The translations under genes were made by a program, and so were the position numbers. A stretch of DNA of 25,567 bases from Holophagaceae bacterium (lineage in GTDB: Bacteria > Acidobacteriota > Holophagae > Holophagales > Holophagaceae). Positions 15,471-22,680 of this stretch are shown one piece after another (the first letter of the stretch is position 1; every line of letters starts with the position of its first letter). The stretch is from assembly GCA_025353305.1 (NCBI GenBank), contig JANXQX010000172.1, positions 1 through 25,567 on the forward strand, given 5' to 3'. The notes under the pieces are model-generated. The model saw only the letters and a list, made by a program, of their open reading frames with translations, ran no database searches and had not been told where the DNA came from.

Positions 15471-16658
15471 TCACTTCCTGCCTCCGCCGAACTTGATCTG
15501 CTTGCGTGTTGCCTGGTCACGGATAACCTCGGCGACTTTCAGGTCGAAGGACTCCCCCTTGCCCGCCGCCACCCGGTTTTGGTTCTCGGTGTCGATGAAG
15601 GCTTGGCGACTCCTGCTCAATTCGGCGATGCGCGCCTGAATCTTGTTTCGCTCGGCCGCTTTCTTCTGGAGGTAGGACTTCTGTTCCTCCGCCGACAGTT
15701 TCTGAAGTTCCGTGGGAAGTTTTTTCGCGTCGAGTTTGTCGATCCGCACATCTCCATTCTTGATCCCATCGAGCAGATCGCCCCCGCCCTGGACCACTTT
15801 CGAGGTGGCGGCATTGAAGGCCAGGCGGTCCGCGGCCACGGAGGGCGCCGCCGCAGCGACGGACTCCATCATGGCTTGTTTGTGCTTGACCTCAGCGCGC
15901 AGGGGCTCGGCGCCATAGGCGACGATGGTCTTGCCCACCTCGGCATTGAGCTTGGCCAATTCCGTGTCCATGGGCGTCGAAATCACTTGCATGTCGCCGG
16001 TCTGCCCGATGGGGATGTAGGTGCCGCCGCCGAGCTGGGCGATTTCCTTCCAGAACGGCATGGTCTCCACCATCTGCCCGCACTGGATCGTATTGATGAT
16101 GAGATCGCGCTTCAAGGCCTGCCGGCATGAAATGGGGTACTGCACGTCATTCGCATAGTCCATGTGGGGGGGCGCGTCACCCACCAGGAACACGATCTTG
16201 AGCACCTTGGACTCCTGGCTCCAGCTGGGCCGGTTGACCGCTTCCTGCAAGGCCTGGTTGACGGATTCCGGCGTGTCGCCACCCCCGCCCGCCTGGAACT
16301 CGCGAAGTCTCGCATAGATCGTGTCCATATCCTCGGAGAGATCTGTGAATTGGGTGATGTAGGCATCCCCCCGATCACGGTAGCCCAACAGCCCCACGCG
16401 CAGCTGGGGCCGGGGATCCGCACGCATCATCTGATTGGCGATGGACCAGATCTTCAGCTTGGCCCCTTCGATGAGACCGCCCATGGAGCCGGTGGTATCC
16501 AAAACGAAAAGCACCTCGATGCGCGGGGCCTCCCGGGTGCTGGTTCTCAAGGCGACCGCCTGGGTTTTCTTTTGGCCGCTGGGCCGGACGCCGTTCCCAG
16601 CATAACCCGCCGAAGACACCAGCAACAAAACCGCCAATCCTAAATTCATCCTTCGCAT
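15471..16658 (-). CDS. Exported von Willebrand factor A domain protein
   Basis: A 395-residue protein starting at ATG 16658, behind an excellent GAGGAGG. The N-terminus (MRRMNLGLAVLLLVSSAGYA) is a signal peptide. The VWA domain (about residues 45-235) has the MIDAS loop DTTGSMGG, a Thr-containing variant of DxSxS, followed by the GYRDRGD and GGGGDTPESVNQAL loops. The C-terminal part (about 280-395) is Lys/Glu/Gln-rich and probably helical. It probably binds protein or metal in the periplasm; partner unknown. It lies 128 bp after rsbU on the same strand but has its own RBS, and joint transcription is uncertain. Confidence 0.88.
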   Translation of the reverse strand: MRRMNLGLAVLLLVSSAGYAGNGVRPSGQKKTQAVALRTSTREAPRIEVLFVLDTTGSMGGLIEGAKLKIWSIANQMMRADPRPQLRVGLLGYRDRGDAYITQFTDLSEDMDTIYARLREFQAGGGGDTPESVNQALQEAVNRPSWSQESKVLKIVFLVGDAPPHMDYANDVQYPISCRQALKRDLIINTIQCGQMVETMPFWKEIAQLGGGTYIPIGQTGDMQVISTPMDTELAKLNAEVGKTIVAYGAEPLRAEVKHKQAMMESVAAAAPSVAADRLAFNAATSKVVQGGGDLLDGIKNGDVRIDKLDAKKLPTELQKLSAEEQKSYLQKKAAERNKIQARIAELSRSRQAFIDTENQNRVAAGKGESFDLKVAEVIRDQATRKQIKFGGGRK

Positions 16659-16786
16659 TGGAACCTCCTCGCCGTTTTGGGCTAAGGGGTTTGACAAGAC
16701 GATGGATTCAAAAGTTCCAAAGGGTCTAACCGGAGTCCGGTGATCGCCTGAACCAGGGGTGGCGGACAAGGCCCAGATTCAGGGGC

Positions 16787-18403
16787 CTACAGCGTCGCCC
16801 CCGAACCCATCCGTTTCACCACCACCAGCGTCACGTCGTCCTTGAAGCCGCCATCGCCAAGATGTTTGAAGGTGGCCACCAGGATCTGCTCGAAGATATC
16901 GTCGGCGCTGGCACCCATGTGATTCCGAACCACTTCGATGATGGCCTGCTCGCCAAGGTCTTCGCCGGTGGCGGGATTCTCAGCCTCCACCAGCCCATCG
17001 GTGAAGATCACCAGCACATCGCCATGATCCATGCGGGCATGGCCTTCCCCGAAAGTAGCATCGGGGAGCAGTCCCACCATGGGGCCGGTGGGACTGAGGC
17101 GGATGGCCGAGCCGCCGTCGGCGGGCACCAGCAGCGGCGGGTTGTGGCCACCGTTCACATAGCGCAGGTCCCCGGTCTCCGGATTGAGGCTGCCTGCGAA
17201 AAGCGTGGTGTAGCGGTTGCGGTCCCGCACCTGGTTCATGCGCACGTTCAGTCGGTTGGCGAGCCGCCCCCAGTCTTTCACGCGGCGATCCGCCCGGGCG
17301 CGGAGAAAGGTGGAGAGCTGGGTCATCATGAGCGAGGCCGGCAGGCCTTTGCCGGAAATGTCCCCCACGGCGATGTGGAGGCGCTCGGCCTCGGCCTCTA
17401 CGGAACCGATGGGGTCCACGGCCATCCAGACATCGTAGAGATCGCCGCCCACGGCCTGGAAAGGCAGATTCGCCCCGGCGCACTGCCAGCCCTCGAGCTC
17501 GGGCAGCGATTGCGGCAGGATTTGGCGCTGGATGTTGCGGGCCAGTTCCAGATCCTTCTCCATCTTCAAGGACAGGACCTGGCTTTCCCGGAGATCAAGG
17601 CTCGTGAGCTGGCTGGACGTGAGATTCAGCAAGGTCTGCAGGAAAACCTCATCCTCTTCGCTCAGCCGCCCCACCGTGGGTTCCGCGGCATAGGCGAATC
17701 CATGGCTGTGGTTCTGGTCCAGGATCTCGATGGCGTGGGCCAGTGATTTATCGGTGACCACCGAATGCAACGCGGCGCCAGAAAGGTGGGTGGGTAGGTT
17801 CCCCAGCCCTTTGTTGAGCAGCACGGTGCCATCCGGATCCAGCACCAGCATCCTTGGAATGCGGAATTCACCCATGATCGTCGAGGCCATCAAGCGGATG
17901 AGATCCTGCTTGGTGTTCACATCGCCAAGGGATCGCGTGAGGTCATAGACGGTGTTGAGCCGCGCCAGCTGCAAGGCGAGCGCCCGGTTCTGATCGCTTC
18001 GCAGAGCCTCGGCCCGCCTCCAGGCCAAGAGCGGCGCCGAGATCGAAAGCAGCAGTTCCAAGGCCGCGGGAGCCCCTGGAGTCTTGAGCACGAGCTGGCC
18101 GTAGGTTTCATCGCCGTGCGTCCACGGCAGGCTGATCCAGCCCTTGCCTGGATTGGTGGGGAAGGCAGGGGCCGATCCCCGCAGGAAGATCCAGGTGTAG
18201 CCGTCCCACAAGCCGCCTTGGCTGGCTTTGGCGATGCCCAGGGCCGTGACACCCACAAGATGGACCAGCGCCTCTTCGGTAACCTGCTCCGGGAAGGCTT
18301 CGAGAAAATCGACCAGGGGCAACAGTTCGCTGGCGCCTTCCGGAATGCGGAGCGAAAGCTCCCGGAGGCGGTCGAACGGATTGATGGGATTCCCGGGGTT
18401 CAC
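16787..18403 (-). CDS. rsbU: PP2C-type serine phosphatase, RsbU/SpoIIE-like, with N-terminal GAF-like region
   Basis: A 538-residue cytoplasmic protein. Residues ~1-270 hold one or two GAF-like sensor regions (no TM segment), a short helical linker (MEKDLELARNIQRQILPQSLP) typical just before the phosphatase domain follows, and the C-terminal PPM/SpoIIE domain has all metal-site segments: AVGGDLYD, VGDISGKGLPASL, YVNGGHNPP, FTDGLVEAEN and FKDDVTLVVV. The expected role is to dephosphorylate the STAS antagonist encoded upstream. It begins 13 bp after the rsbW-like stop, so it is the third gene of an rsbV-rsbW-rsbU operon. Confidence 0.93.
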   Translation of the reverse strand: MNPGNPINPFDRLRELSLRIPEGASELLPLVDFLEAFPEQVTEEALVHLVGVTALGIAKASQGGLWDGYTWIFLRGSAPAFPTNPGKGWISLPWTHGDETYGQLVLKTPGAPAALELLLSISAPLLAWRRAEALRSDQNRALALQLARLNTVYDLTRSLGDVNTKQDLIRLMASTIMGEFRIPRMLVLDPDGTVLLNKGLGNLPTHLSGAALHSVVTDKSLAHAIEILDQNHSHGFAYAAEPTVGRLSEEDEVFLQTLLNLTSSQLTSLDLRESQVLSLKMEKDLELARNIQRQILPQSLPELEGWQCAGANLPFQAVGGDLYDVWMAVDPIGSVEAEAERLHIAVGDISGKGLPASLMMTQLSTFLRARADRRVKDWGRLANRLNVRMNQVRDRNRYTTLFAGSLNPETGDLRYVNGGHNPPLLVPADGGSAIRLSPTGPMVGLLPDATFGEGHARMDHGDVLVIFTDGLVEAENPATGEDLGEQAIIEVVRNHMGASADDIFEQILVATFKHLGDGGFKDDVTLVVVKRMGSGATL

Positions 18404-18416
18404 GAACGGTTCAGGA

Positions 18417-18860
18417 CTAGGCGATGTTCTTGATCATGCAACACTCGCTCCGGCCCTGATCCTCGCTGAAACGCACCTCGTCCATGAACCGGCTCATGAG
18501 CAACAACCCCAAACCACCTTTCCGGGGGTGCTTCACGTACTCTTTCGGGTCCGGGAGGACAATCTGGTTGCCGCGGATGCCCACACCGGTATGCCACATA
18601 TGAATTTCCAGGGCCGTGTTCGTGAAGCGCAGGTCCAATTCTACGGAGTGGTCTTCTTCTCCGCCATAGGCGTGCATGATGATGTTCGTGACCGCCTCAT
18701 CCACTGCGATCGAGACTTTGGCGGCGGTGGAATCGTCCATGCCGGCCAGTTGGGACGCGCGCTTGGCCAACCCGGTCACCAGGTTCAGGTAACGCGTCTG
18801 GCTGGGGATCGTGAGCCGGAAATCCGACTTCTCCATTCGCATGGCGGGAGCGGGCGACAT
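18417..18860 (-). CDS. rsbW: RsbW-like anti-sigma factor / serine kinase (GHKL fold)
   Basis: A 147-residue single-domain GHKL ATPase. The N box VSIAVDEAVTNIIMHAYGG (Glu55, Asn59) and the G2 region GGLGLLLMSRFMDEVRF are standard for RsbW/SpoIIAB. In the G1 box, however, the expected Asp-x-Gly-x-Gly reads His-Thr-Gly-Val-Gly (WHTGVGI), so the aspartate that contacts adenine is missing. It overlaps the STAS gene by 1 nt (TGATG), showing tight coupling. Such proteins bind either a sigma factor or the STAS partner; no sigma gene lies nearby. Confidence 0.9.
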   Translation of the reverse strand: MSPAPAMRMEKSDFRLTIPSQTRYLNLVTGLAKRASQLAGMDDSTAAKVSIAVDEAVTNIIMHAYGGEEDHSVELDLRFTNTALEIHMWHTGVGIRGNQIVLPDPKEYVKHPRKGGLGLLLMSRFMDEVRFSEDQGRSECCMIKNIA

Positions 18861-19213
18861 CAGGCCTGCTCCAGAAGGGACGCCAGGGCCTCTTCCTCGG
18901 AAGAAAACACCCGGTAGAGCTGAGTGAAGCCCAAGGTGTCAAATATGGCGAAGACGTTGTCCTGCAGGTTGCAAAGCAGGATGTCCCCCTTGTTTTCCCG
19001 CACGGTCTCGATGAGGCCCATGATGGCGCCCAAGCCAGCGGAGCTGATGTAATTCAACTCCCGGCAGTTCAGCAGAATCGTGAATCGGCCGGCCTGGACA
19101 AGGTTTTCGAGGACGCCTTCGAACTGGCGCACGGTATGGGCGTTGATGAACCCGGATGGCTCCACCACCGAGGCGCAGCCCGCTTCTCGCACCTGGATGG
19201 AAAGATCGGTCAT
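18860..19213 (-). CDS. rsbV: STAS-domain anti-sigma factor antagonist (RsbV-like)
   Basis: A 117-residue STAS protein. The loop NYISSAGLGAIMG holds Ser58 at the position matching the phosphorylated Ser of RsbV, so it should be switched off by the RsbW-like kinase and reactivated by the RsbU-like phosphatase encoded downstream. The start at ATG 19213 has GGAG eight bases upstream. First gene of the operon; the promoter must lie in the ~100-bp gap to the divergent gene at 19317, but I cannot place it. Confidence 0.93.
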   Translation of the reverse strand: MTDLSIQVREAGCASVVEPSGFINAHTVRQFEGVLENLVQAGRFTILLNCRELNYISSAGLGAIMGLIETVRENKGDILLCNLQDNVFAIFDTLGFTQLYRVFSSEEEALASLLEQA

Positions 19214-19316
19214 TCTTGGGCTCCAAAGGATAGTGTGATCATCCTACCAAGCATCTGCTCCCGCTTCTCGGTCCAATTCCGCTATCGTAAATACCCACCT
19301 TCCTGATGAGTCCGAC

Positions 19317-20588
19317 ATGCCGCAGCCATCCGAAGCGCTGAAGCAGATCCTCCTATCCTGGCTCCACGAGCGCCACCAGGCGCTTTTGGAACAGGTAATG
19401 ATGACCTGGGAGGAGGGCCTGGGCCGCCTTCAGCCCGACGATGCACTGGCCCAAGACCTGCTGGCTGCCGTCCCTGTTCCCGCTCCAGCCGCGCATCCAG
19501 TGATCACTTCAGACCCCGAGCTCGGGGCCGCCCTGGATCTCCTGGATAACGCTCCGAGCCAGGCTGAAGTGCTCCACAAGCTGCTGGATGGCCTGCGCCC
19601 TTTCGCGGATCGCAGCGCGCTGTTCATCATCAAGCAAGGCATCGCCAGCCTGTACGCATTCAGGGGATTCGATGGAGAAGCCGCCAAACCCGGAACGCCA
19701 GTGGTGCCGCCGCCAGAGCTGGAGGCCCTCATTTCTGGCCAACTGCCGGTGATCCAGCAAACTGGGGAGGCCTATCTGGCACTCGTCCGTCCCCTTTCAG
19801 GGCTTACTTCAGCCGATGTGCGGATCCACCCCATCCGGCTCAAACGGAAGACCGTGGCCTTGGTACTGGCGGATAGTGGTTTGCGGCGCATGCTGGACAA
19901 TCCTCAGCACGTCCGGGCACTGGTGCGCGCGAGCGAGGCTGCCCTGGCCTTCCTGGCAGGTCCGAAGGATGAAGACAAGCCAGGCACCGGACCACTCAAG
20001 GCCACAGGCCCAATGCCCGTCAGCGAGCCCATGGCAAGGCCGGCGCCCGTGCCCCCCCCTGCACTGGCGCCAGCGCCAACCCCGCCACCACCTCCGCCAC
20101 CGCTGGTCCGGCCAACGCCCCTGCCCCCCATCGGGCTACCCGCCAGTCACGCCTCCCCCACCATGCAAATGCCCATCCCTGGTGAGCTCAGGCCCCCGAT
20201 TCGGCCAGTGCCCCCCGTACCTATCTCCCCAATCGCCCCTATCGCCCTCCCGGCTGCCATCGCTCCCTCTTCCATGCCGACTCAGCAAGTGCCTGAGCCC
20301 ATCGAGGCCAGTCCGGCCCTGGACCCCAAAGTTCGGGCCACAGCCGAGCGTTTGGCCAGGGTCCTGGTGGGCGATATCGAGCTTTATTTCCCCCAAAAGG
20401 TCGCCCAGGGGCGCCAGCAGGGAAATCTATATTCCCTTCTTAGGGATGAACTGGAGCGATCCAGGGCCACCTTCATCGACCGCTTTGGAGAACCCACGGA
20501 GAAGCAGCACAGGATTTTCATCCAAACGGTTCAGGCTCAATTGTGCGAAGGAATTCCCTCCAAACTCGGCCCTGCACCCTGGGCTTGA
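19317..20588 (+). CDS. Hypothetical protein: GAF-like region, proline-rich linker, helical C-terminus
   Basis: A 423-residue soluble protein. Residues ~1-40 are helical; ~65-215 look like a divergent GAF domain (DRSALFIIKQGIASLYAFRG, then a segment with RPLSGLTSADVRIHPIRL); ~225-330 is a disordered linker very rich in Pro and Ala with a run of seven consecutive prolines; ~335-415 is an amphipathic helical module (ARVLVGDIELYFPQKVAQGR, then YSLLRDELERSRATFIDRFG). The last module resembles a C-terminal region I know from unannotated proteins of Acidobacteriota and delta-proteobacteria, often joined to sensor or zinc-ribbon parts. It is divergent from rsbVWU; a link to that switch is only a guess. 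The ATG has only a weak SD. Confidence 0.8.
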   Translation: MPQPSEALKQILLSWLHERHQALLEQVMMTWEEGLGRLQPDDALAQDLLAAVPVPAPAAHPVITSDPELGAALDLLDNAPSQAEVLHKLLDGLRPFADRSALFIIKQGIASLYAFRGFDGEAAKPGTPVVPPPELEALISGQLPVIQQTGEAYLALVRPLSGLTSADVRIHPIRLKRKTVALVLADSGLRRMLDNPQHVRALVRASEAALAFLAGPKDEDKPGTGPLKATGPMPVSEPMARPAPVPPPALAPAPTPPPPPPPLVRPTPLPPIGLPASHASPTMQMPIPGELRPPIRPVPPVPISPIAPIALPAAIAPSSMPTQQVPEPIEASPALDPKVRATAERLARVLVGDIELYFPQKVAQGRQQGNLYSLLRDELERSRATFIDRFGEPTEKQHRIFIQTVQAQLCEGIPSKLGPAPWA

Positions 20589-20763
20589 TCTCCCATTTGG
20601 CCTGATCCGGCTCTATTGCCAAACCGTAAATTTCTTTTCCATGAGCCAGAAAGGCTTGGATTCCTTGGCGAAAAACCACAGGGCGGCAATTTGCCCAAAG
20701 TTCGTATGGTGACAAAGACACAAGGATCTGGTAAACCCTGGACCTTGGTTTCGAGGGCTACGC

Positions 20764-21057
20764 ATGTCTAATCTGGGGAAAAAATTCACCTGCTTTTCGT
20801 GCGCGACGAAGTTTTATGACTTCCGCAAACCTGAGGCACTCTGTCCTAAGTGCGGGGCAAACCAGAAAGACGCCCCCACCAAACTCAAGATCGTGAAGAA
20901 GGACAAGCAGGTGCACGTGATCGAGGATGATTTGAGTGCGGAACCGGAACCGGAAGCCGCTGCCGATGAAGGCTTCGATGAGACCCTGGGCATCGGCGCC
21001 GCGCGAGCCGAAGGCGTGGATCCAGGCGATCTCCGGATGGACGACTATGATGAATGA
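20764..21057 (+). CDS. FYDLN-type zinc ribbon acidic protein
   Basis: A 97-residue protein. The N-terminus has a zinc ribbon with Cys10/Cys13 (CFSC) and Cys27/Cys30 (CPKC) around KFYDFRKPEALC, which is the FYDLN_acid family pattern (FYDF here). The C-terminal half is strongly acidic (DDLSAEPEPEAAADEGFDE, ending DDYDE). Function of the family is unknown. GAGGG is well placed before the ATG. The 175-bp gap upstream (20589-20763) holds no gene I can support. Confidence 0.9.
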   Translation: MSNLGKKFTCFSCATKFYDFRKPEALCPKCGANQKDAPTKLKIVKKDKQVHVIEDDLSAEPEPEAAADEGFDETLGIGAARAEGVDPGDLRMDDYDE

Positions 21058-21066
21058 ACCTAGCCG

Positions 21067-21105
21067 GGTGGCACCTGAGAGCACTAGATGTGCTCTCAGG
21101 TACCG
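21067..21105. repeat. Perfect hairpin after the FYDLN gene
   Basis: CCTGAGAGCAC (21074-21084), a 5-nt loop and GTGCTCTCAGG (21090-21100) pair perfectly over 11 bp, and the stem extends to 14 of 15 bp (GGCACCTGAGAGCAC against GTGCTCTCAGGTACC). No T tract follows, so it may be a processing or stability element rather than a rho-independent terminator. Confidence 0.75.
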
Positions 21106-21220
21106 GGCCCCCGGCTTGGTGAATTCATGGCCCGTGTGGGGGGAGCTGCCCAAGATGGCGTCGATCGGCCGTATGGGAAGTGCCTTCAAATGCCGGACCC
21201 CCGGCTTGGCGAGTTCACGA
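21085..21220. repeat. Two ~46-bp direct repeats, 90 bp apart
   Basis: 21101-21130 and 21191-21220 match at 24 of 30 positions around the shared core CCCCCGGCTTGG. Weaker similarity reaches about 16 bp further to the left in both copies. The first copy overlaps the right arm of the hairpin at 21067-21105. The copies are between genes and contain no ORF of note. Confidence 0.75.
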
Positions 21221-21242
21221 AGGCATGGGTTGAGATGACTCC

Positions 21243-22217
21243 GTGACCGGACTCGATGCTCCTGCGGCCTGCGAAGCACTCATCGGCATTCCTGGCATCG
21301 ACCGCCATGTTCATCTCGAAGGCGGGCTGGATGCCGGTTGGGTTCGCAGGCAGGGCGATTCCTTGGGCCAGCGAATTCCAGACTCCCTGGAGTCGCTTTG
21401 GCGCGGCGAAGCTCAGCCCTTCAACGGTTTCATCGAGGCTTTTCTGTTCAGCTCCGGTTTTCTCCGCAACCGTGAGGCCGTAAGAATGGCCCTGGGCGCC
21501 ATCGTGGGGCGATTGCCACCATCCGCGTCCAGCCCGCGTGGCGTGGATCTTTGGGTCTCGCCCCATTTCCTGGTGCGTTACAAGCAGTTGCTCAGCCTGG
21601 ATGAACTCTGGCTCGGCCTTGAGGATGGCATAGCGGACGCTGGCCGCATCGACGTTTCGATAGCCGTGGTCCTTGACGCCGTGAATCATTTCGGGCCCAA
21701 GCATGGCCACGAGGTGCTGGACCTGGTGGAAAGCAGTCTTCCGGAATACGTGGTGGGATTTTCCACCGGAGGCCTTGAAGGGATTCCATTTCGTGACTGG
21801 GCGCCGGTATTCGAGCGGGCAAGAACCAGCGGCCTTCGCATCGCCGCCCATGCGGGGGAGAACGGCCCTGGCGAGAATGTCCGTGAGGCGATCCTTCACG
21901 GCGGTGTTGAACGCATCGTCCACGCGGTGAACGCCGCTGAGCATCCTGAGATTCTCGACCTTCTGGCCGAGCGGAAAATCCCCGTGGACGTTTGTCCCAG
22001 CTCCAACCAGGCCCTGGTGAGGAATTTGGGAACCCATCCCCTGCCAGTGATGCTGCGGGCCGGTGTGCGTTGCGCCCTGGGCACCGATGACCCAGGGGTC
22101 ATTCCCTGCGACCTTGCCAGGGAATGGGCCAAAGCCAGAGACATGGGGCTGGATGAACGGGAAATGGGCCTGTTGAGGCGTTTCGCCATCGAGGACGCCT
22201 GGGCACTGAAGGATTGA
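21243..22217 (+). CDS. Adenosine deaminase family amidohydrolase
   Basis: A 324-residue metal-dependent deaminase of the adenosine/AMP deaminase superfamily. Metal and catalytic residues are complete: His22 and His24 (HVHLEG), His203 and Glu206 (HAGENG), His227 (RIVHAVNAAEHP), and Asp282-Asp283 (LGTDDPGV). The substrate may be adenosine, adenine or 6-aminodeoxyfutalosine; sequence alone does not decide. The start is GTG 21243 with only a poor SD, and no in-frame ATG precedes the conserved HVHLEG. Confidence 0.88.
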   Translation: MTGLDAPAACEALIGIPGIDRHVHLEGGLDAGWVRRQGDSLGQRIPDSLESLWRGEAQPFNGFIEAFLFSSGFLRNREAVRMALGAIVGRLPPSASSPRGVDLWVSPHFLVRYKQLLSLDELWLGLEDGIADAGRIDVSIAVVLDAVNHFGPKHGHEVLDLVESSLPEYVVGFSTGGLEGIPFRDWAPVFERARTSGLRIAAHAGENGPGENVREAILHGGVERIVHAVNAAEHPEILDLLAERKIPVDVCPSSNQALVRNLGTHPLPVMLRAGVRCALGTDDPGVIPCDLAREWAKARDMGLDEREMGLLRRFAIEDAWALKD

Positions 22218-22320
22218 GTCTAAAGTTCAGAGTTGAGAGTCTAGAGGTTCTGCTCTCAACTCCTCGACTCTTGACTCTTAACTCTTGACTTTGGACTTGA
22301 GCCTGAGACTTGGGACTTTT
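22218..22320. repeat. Period-7 arrays in inverted arrangement after the deaminase gene
   Basis: Directly after the TGA come GTCTAAA, GTTCAGA, GTTGAGA and GTCTAGA (22218-22245), then, after GGTTCTG, the inverse-orientation words CTCTCAA, CTCCTCG, ACTCTTG, ACTCTTA, ACTCTTG, ACTTTGG and ACTTGAG (22253-22301), all in one unbroken 7-nt register, fading into CCTGAGA and CTTGGGA. AGTTGAGAG and CTCTCAACT (22231-22239 and 22253-22261) form a perfect 9-bp stem. The remaining ~100 bp to the tRNA holds only the tRNA promoter candidate. Confidence 0.85.
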
Positions 22321-22385
22321 CAAGGCCCAAGCCAGGAACAGAAGCTCATAGCTCTTGGCCCATGGCTGAATAAGGCTCGGCAGAA

Positions 22386-22413
22386 TTGGAGTTTCCTGGC
22401 AAAATCGTAATTT
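22386..22413 (+). promoter_or_regulatory. Candidate promoter for the tRNA-Arg/tRNA-Leu pair
   Basis: TTGGAG (22386-22391) and TAATTT (22408-22413) with a 16-bp spacer, six bases ahead of the tRNA-Arg 5' end. The match to consensus is moderate; the placement is what makes it likely. Confidence 0.4.
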
Positions 22414-22419
22414 CGTGCT

Positions 22420-22496
22420 GCGCTCGTAGCTCAGCTGGATAGAGCATCAGGCTTCGAACCTGAGGGTCGGGAGTTCGAGTCTCTCCGGGCGCACCA
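22420..22496 (+). tRNA. tRNA-Arg (anticodon UCG, reads CGA)
   Basis: A full cloverleaf can be drawn: the acceptor arm GCGCTCG pairs with CGGGCGC (one G-U), the anticodon arm is TCAGG-CTTCGAA-CCTGA with anticodon TCG, and the T arm has GGGAG-TTCGAGT-CTCTC. Discriminator A and CCA (22494-22496) are encoded. Confidence 0.96.
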
Positions 22497-22518
22497 TGAA
22501 TCACCTTGAAAGATTTTA

Positions 22519-22603
22519 GCGAATGTGGCGGAACTGGTAGACGCACTGGATTTAGGTTCCAGCGGTTCACACCGTGCGGGTTCGAGTCCCGCCATTCGCA
22601 CCA
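22519..22603 (+). tRNA. tRNA-Leu (anticodon UAG, reads CUA/CUG)
   Basis: An 85-nt tRNA with acceptor GCGAATG against CATTCGC, anticodon arm CTGGA-TTTAGGT-TCCAG (anticodon TAG), a long variable arm as in class II tRNAs, T arm GCGGG-TTCGAGT-CCCGC and encoded CCA. It lies 22 bp after tRNA-Arg, so both probably share a transcript. Confidence 0.96.
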
Positions 22604-22680
22604 TTGAAAACCCCCTAAGGGGCATCGGTAACACCGCACCAACCCCATTCTCAGCCCCGCAACTGGTTTTAGGAGCACCC

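Noticed and set aside
21101..21220. CRISPR-like repeat
   Set aside because: Only two diverged copies, 24 of 30 matching, with no array, no regular spacers and no cas genes nearby.
20758..21279. Minus-strand frame of 173 codons with an internal peptide repeat
   Set aside because: It is opposite the FYDLN gene and the DNA direct repeats; the peptide repeat simply follows from the repeated DNA.
22525..22680. N-terminal extension of trigger factor
   Set aside because: It reads through the tRNA-Leu gene, a common false extension; AGGAG and the MQVTLTHHTN start are at 22681.
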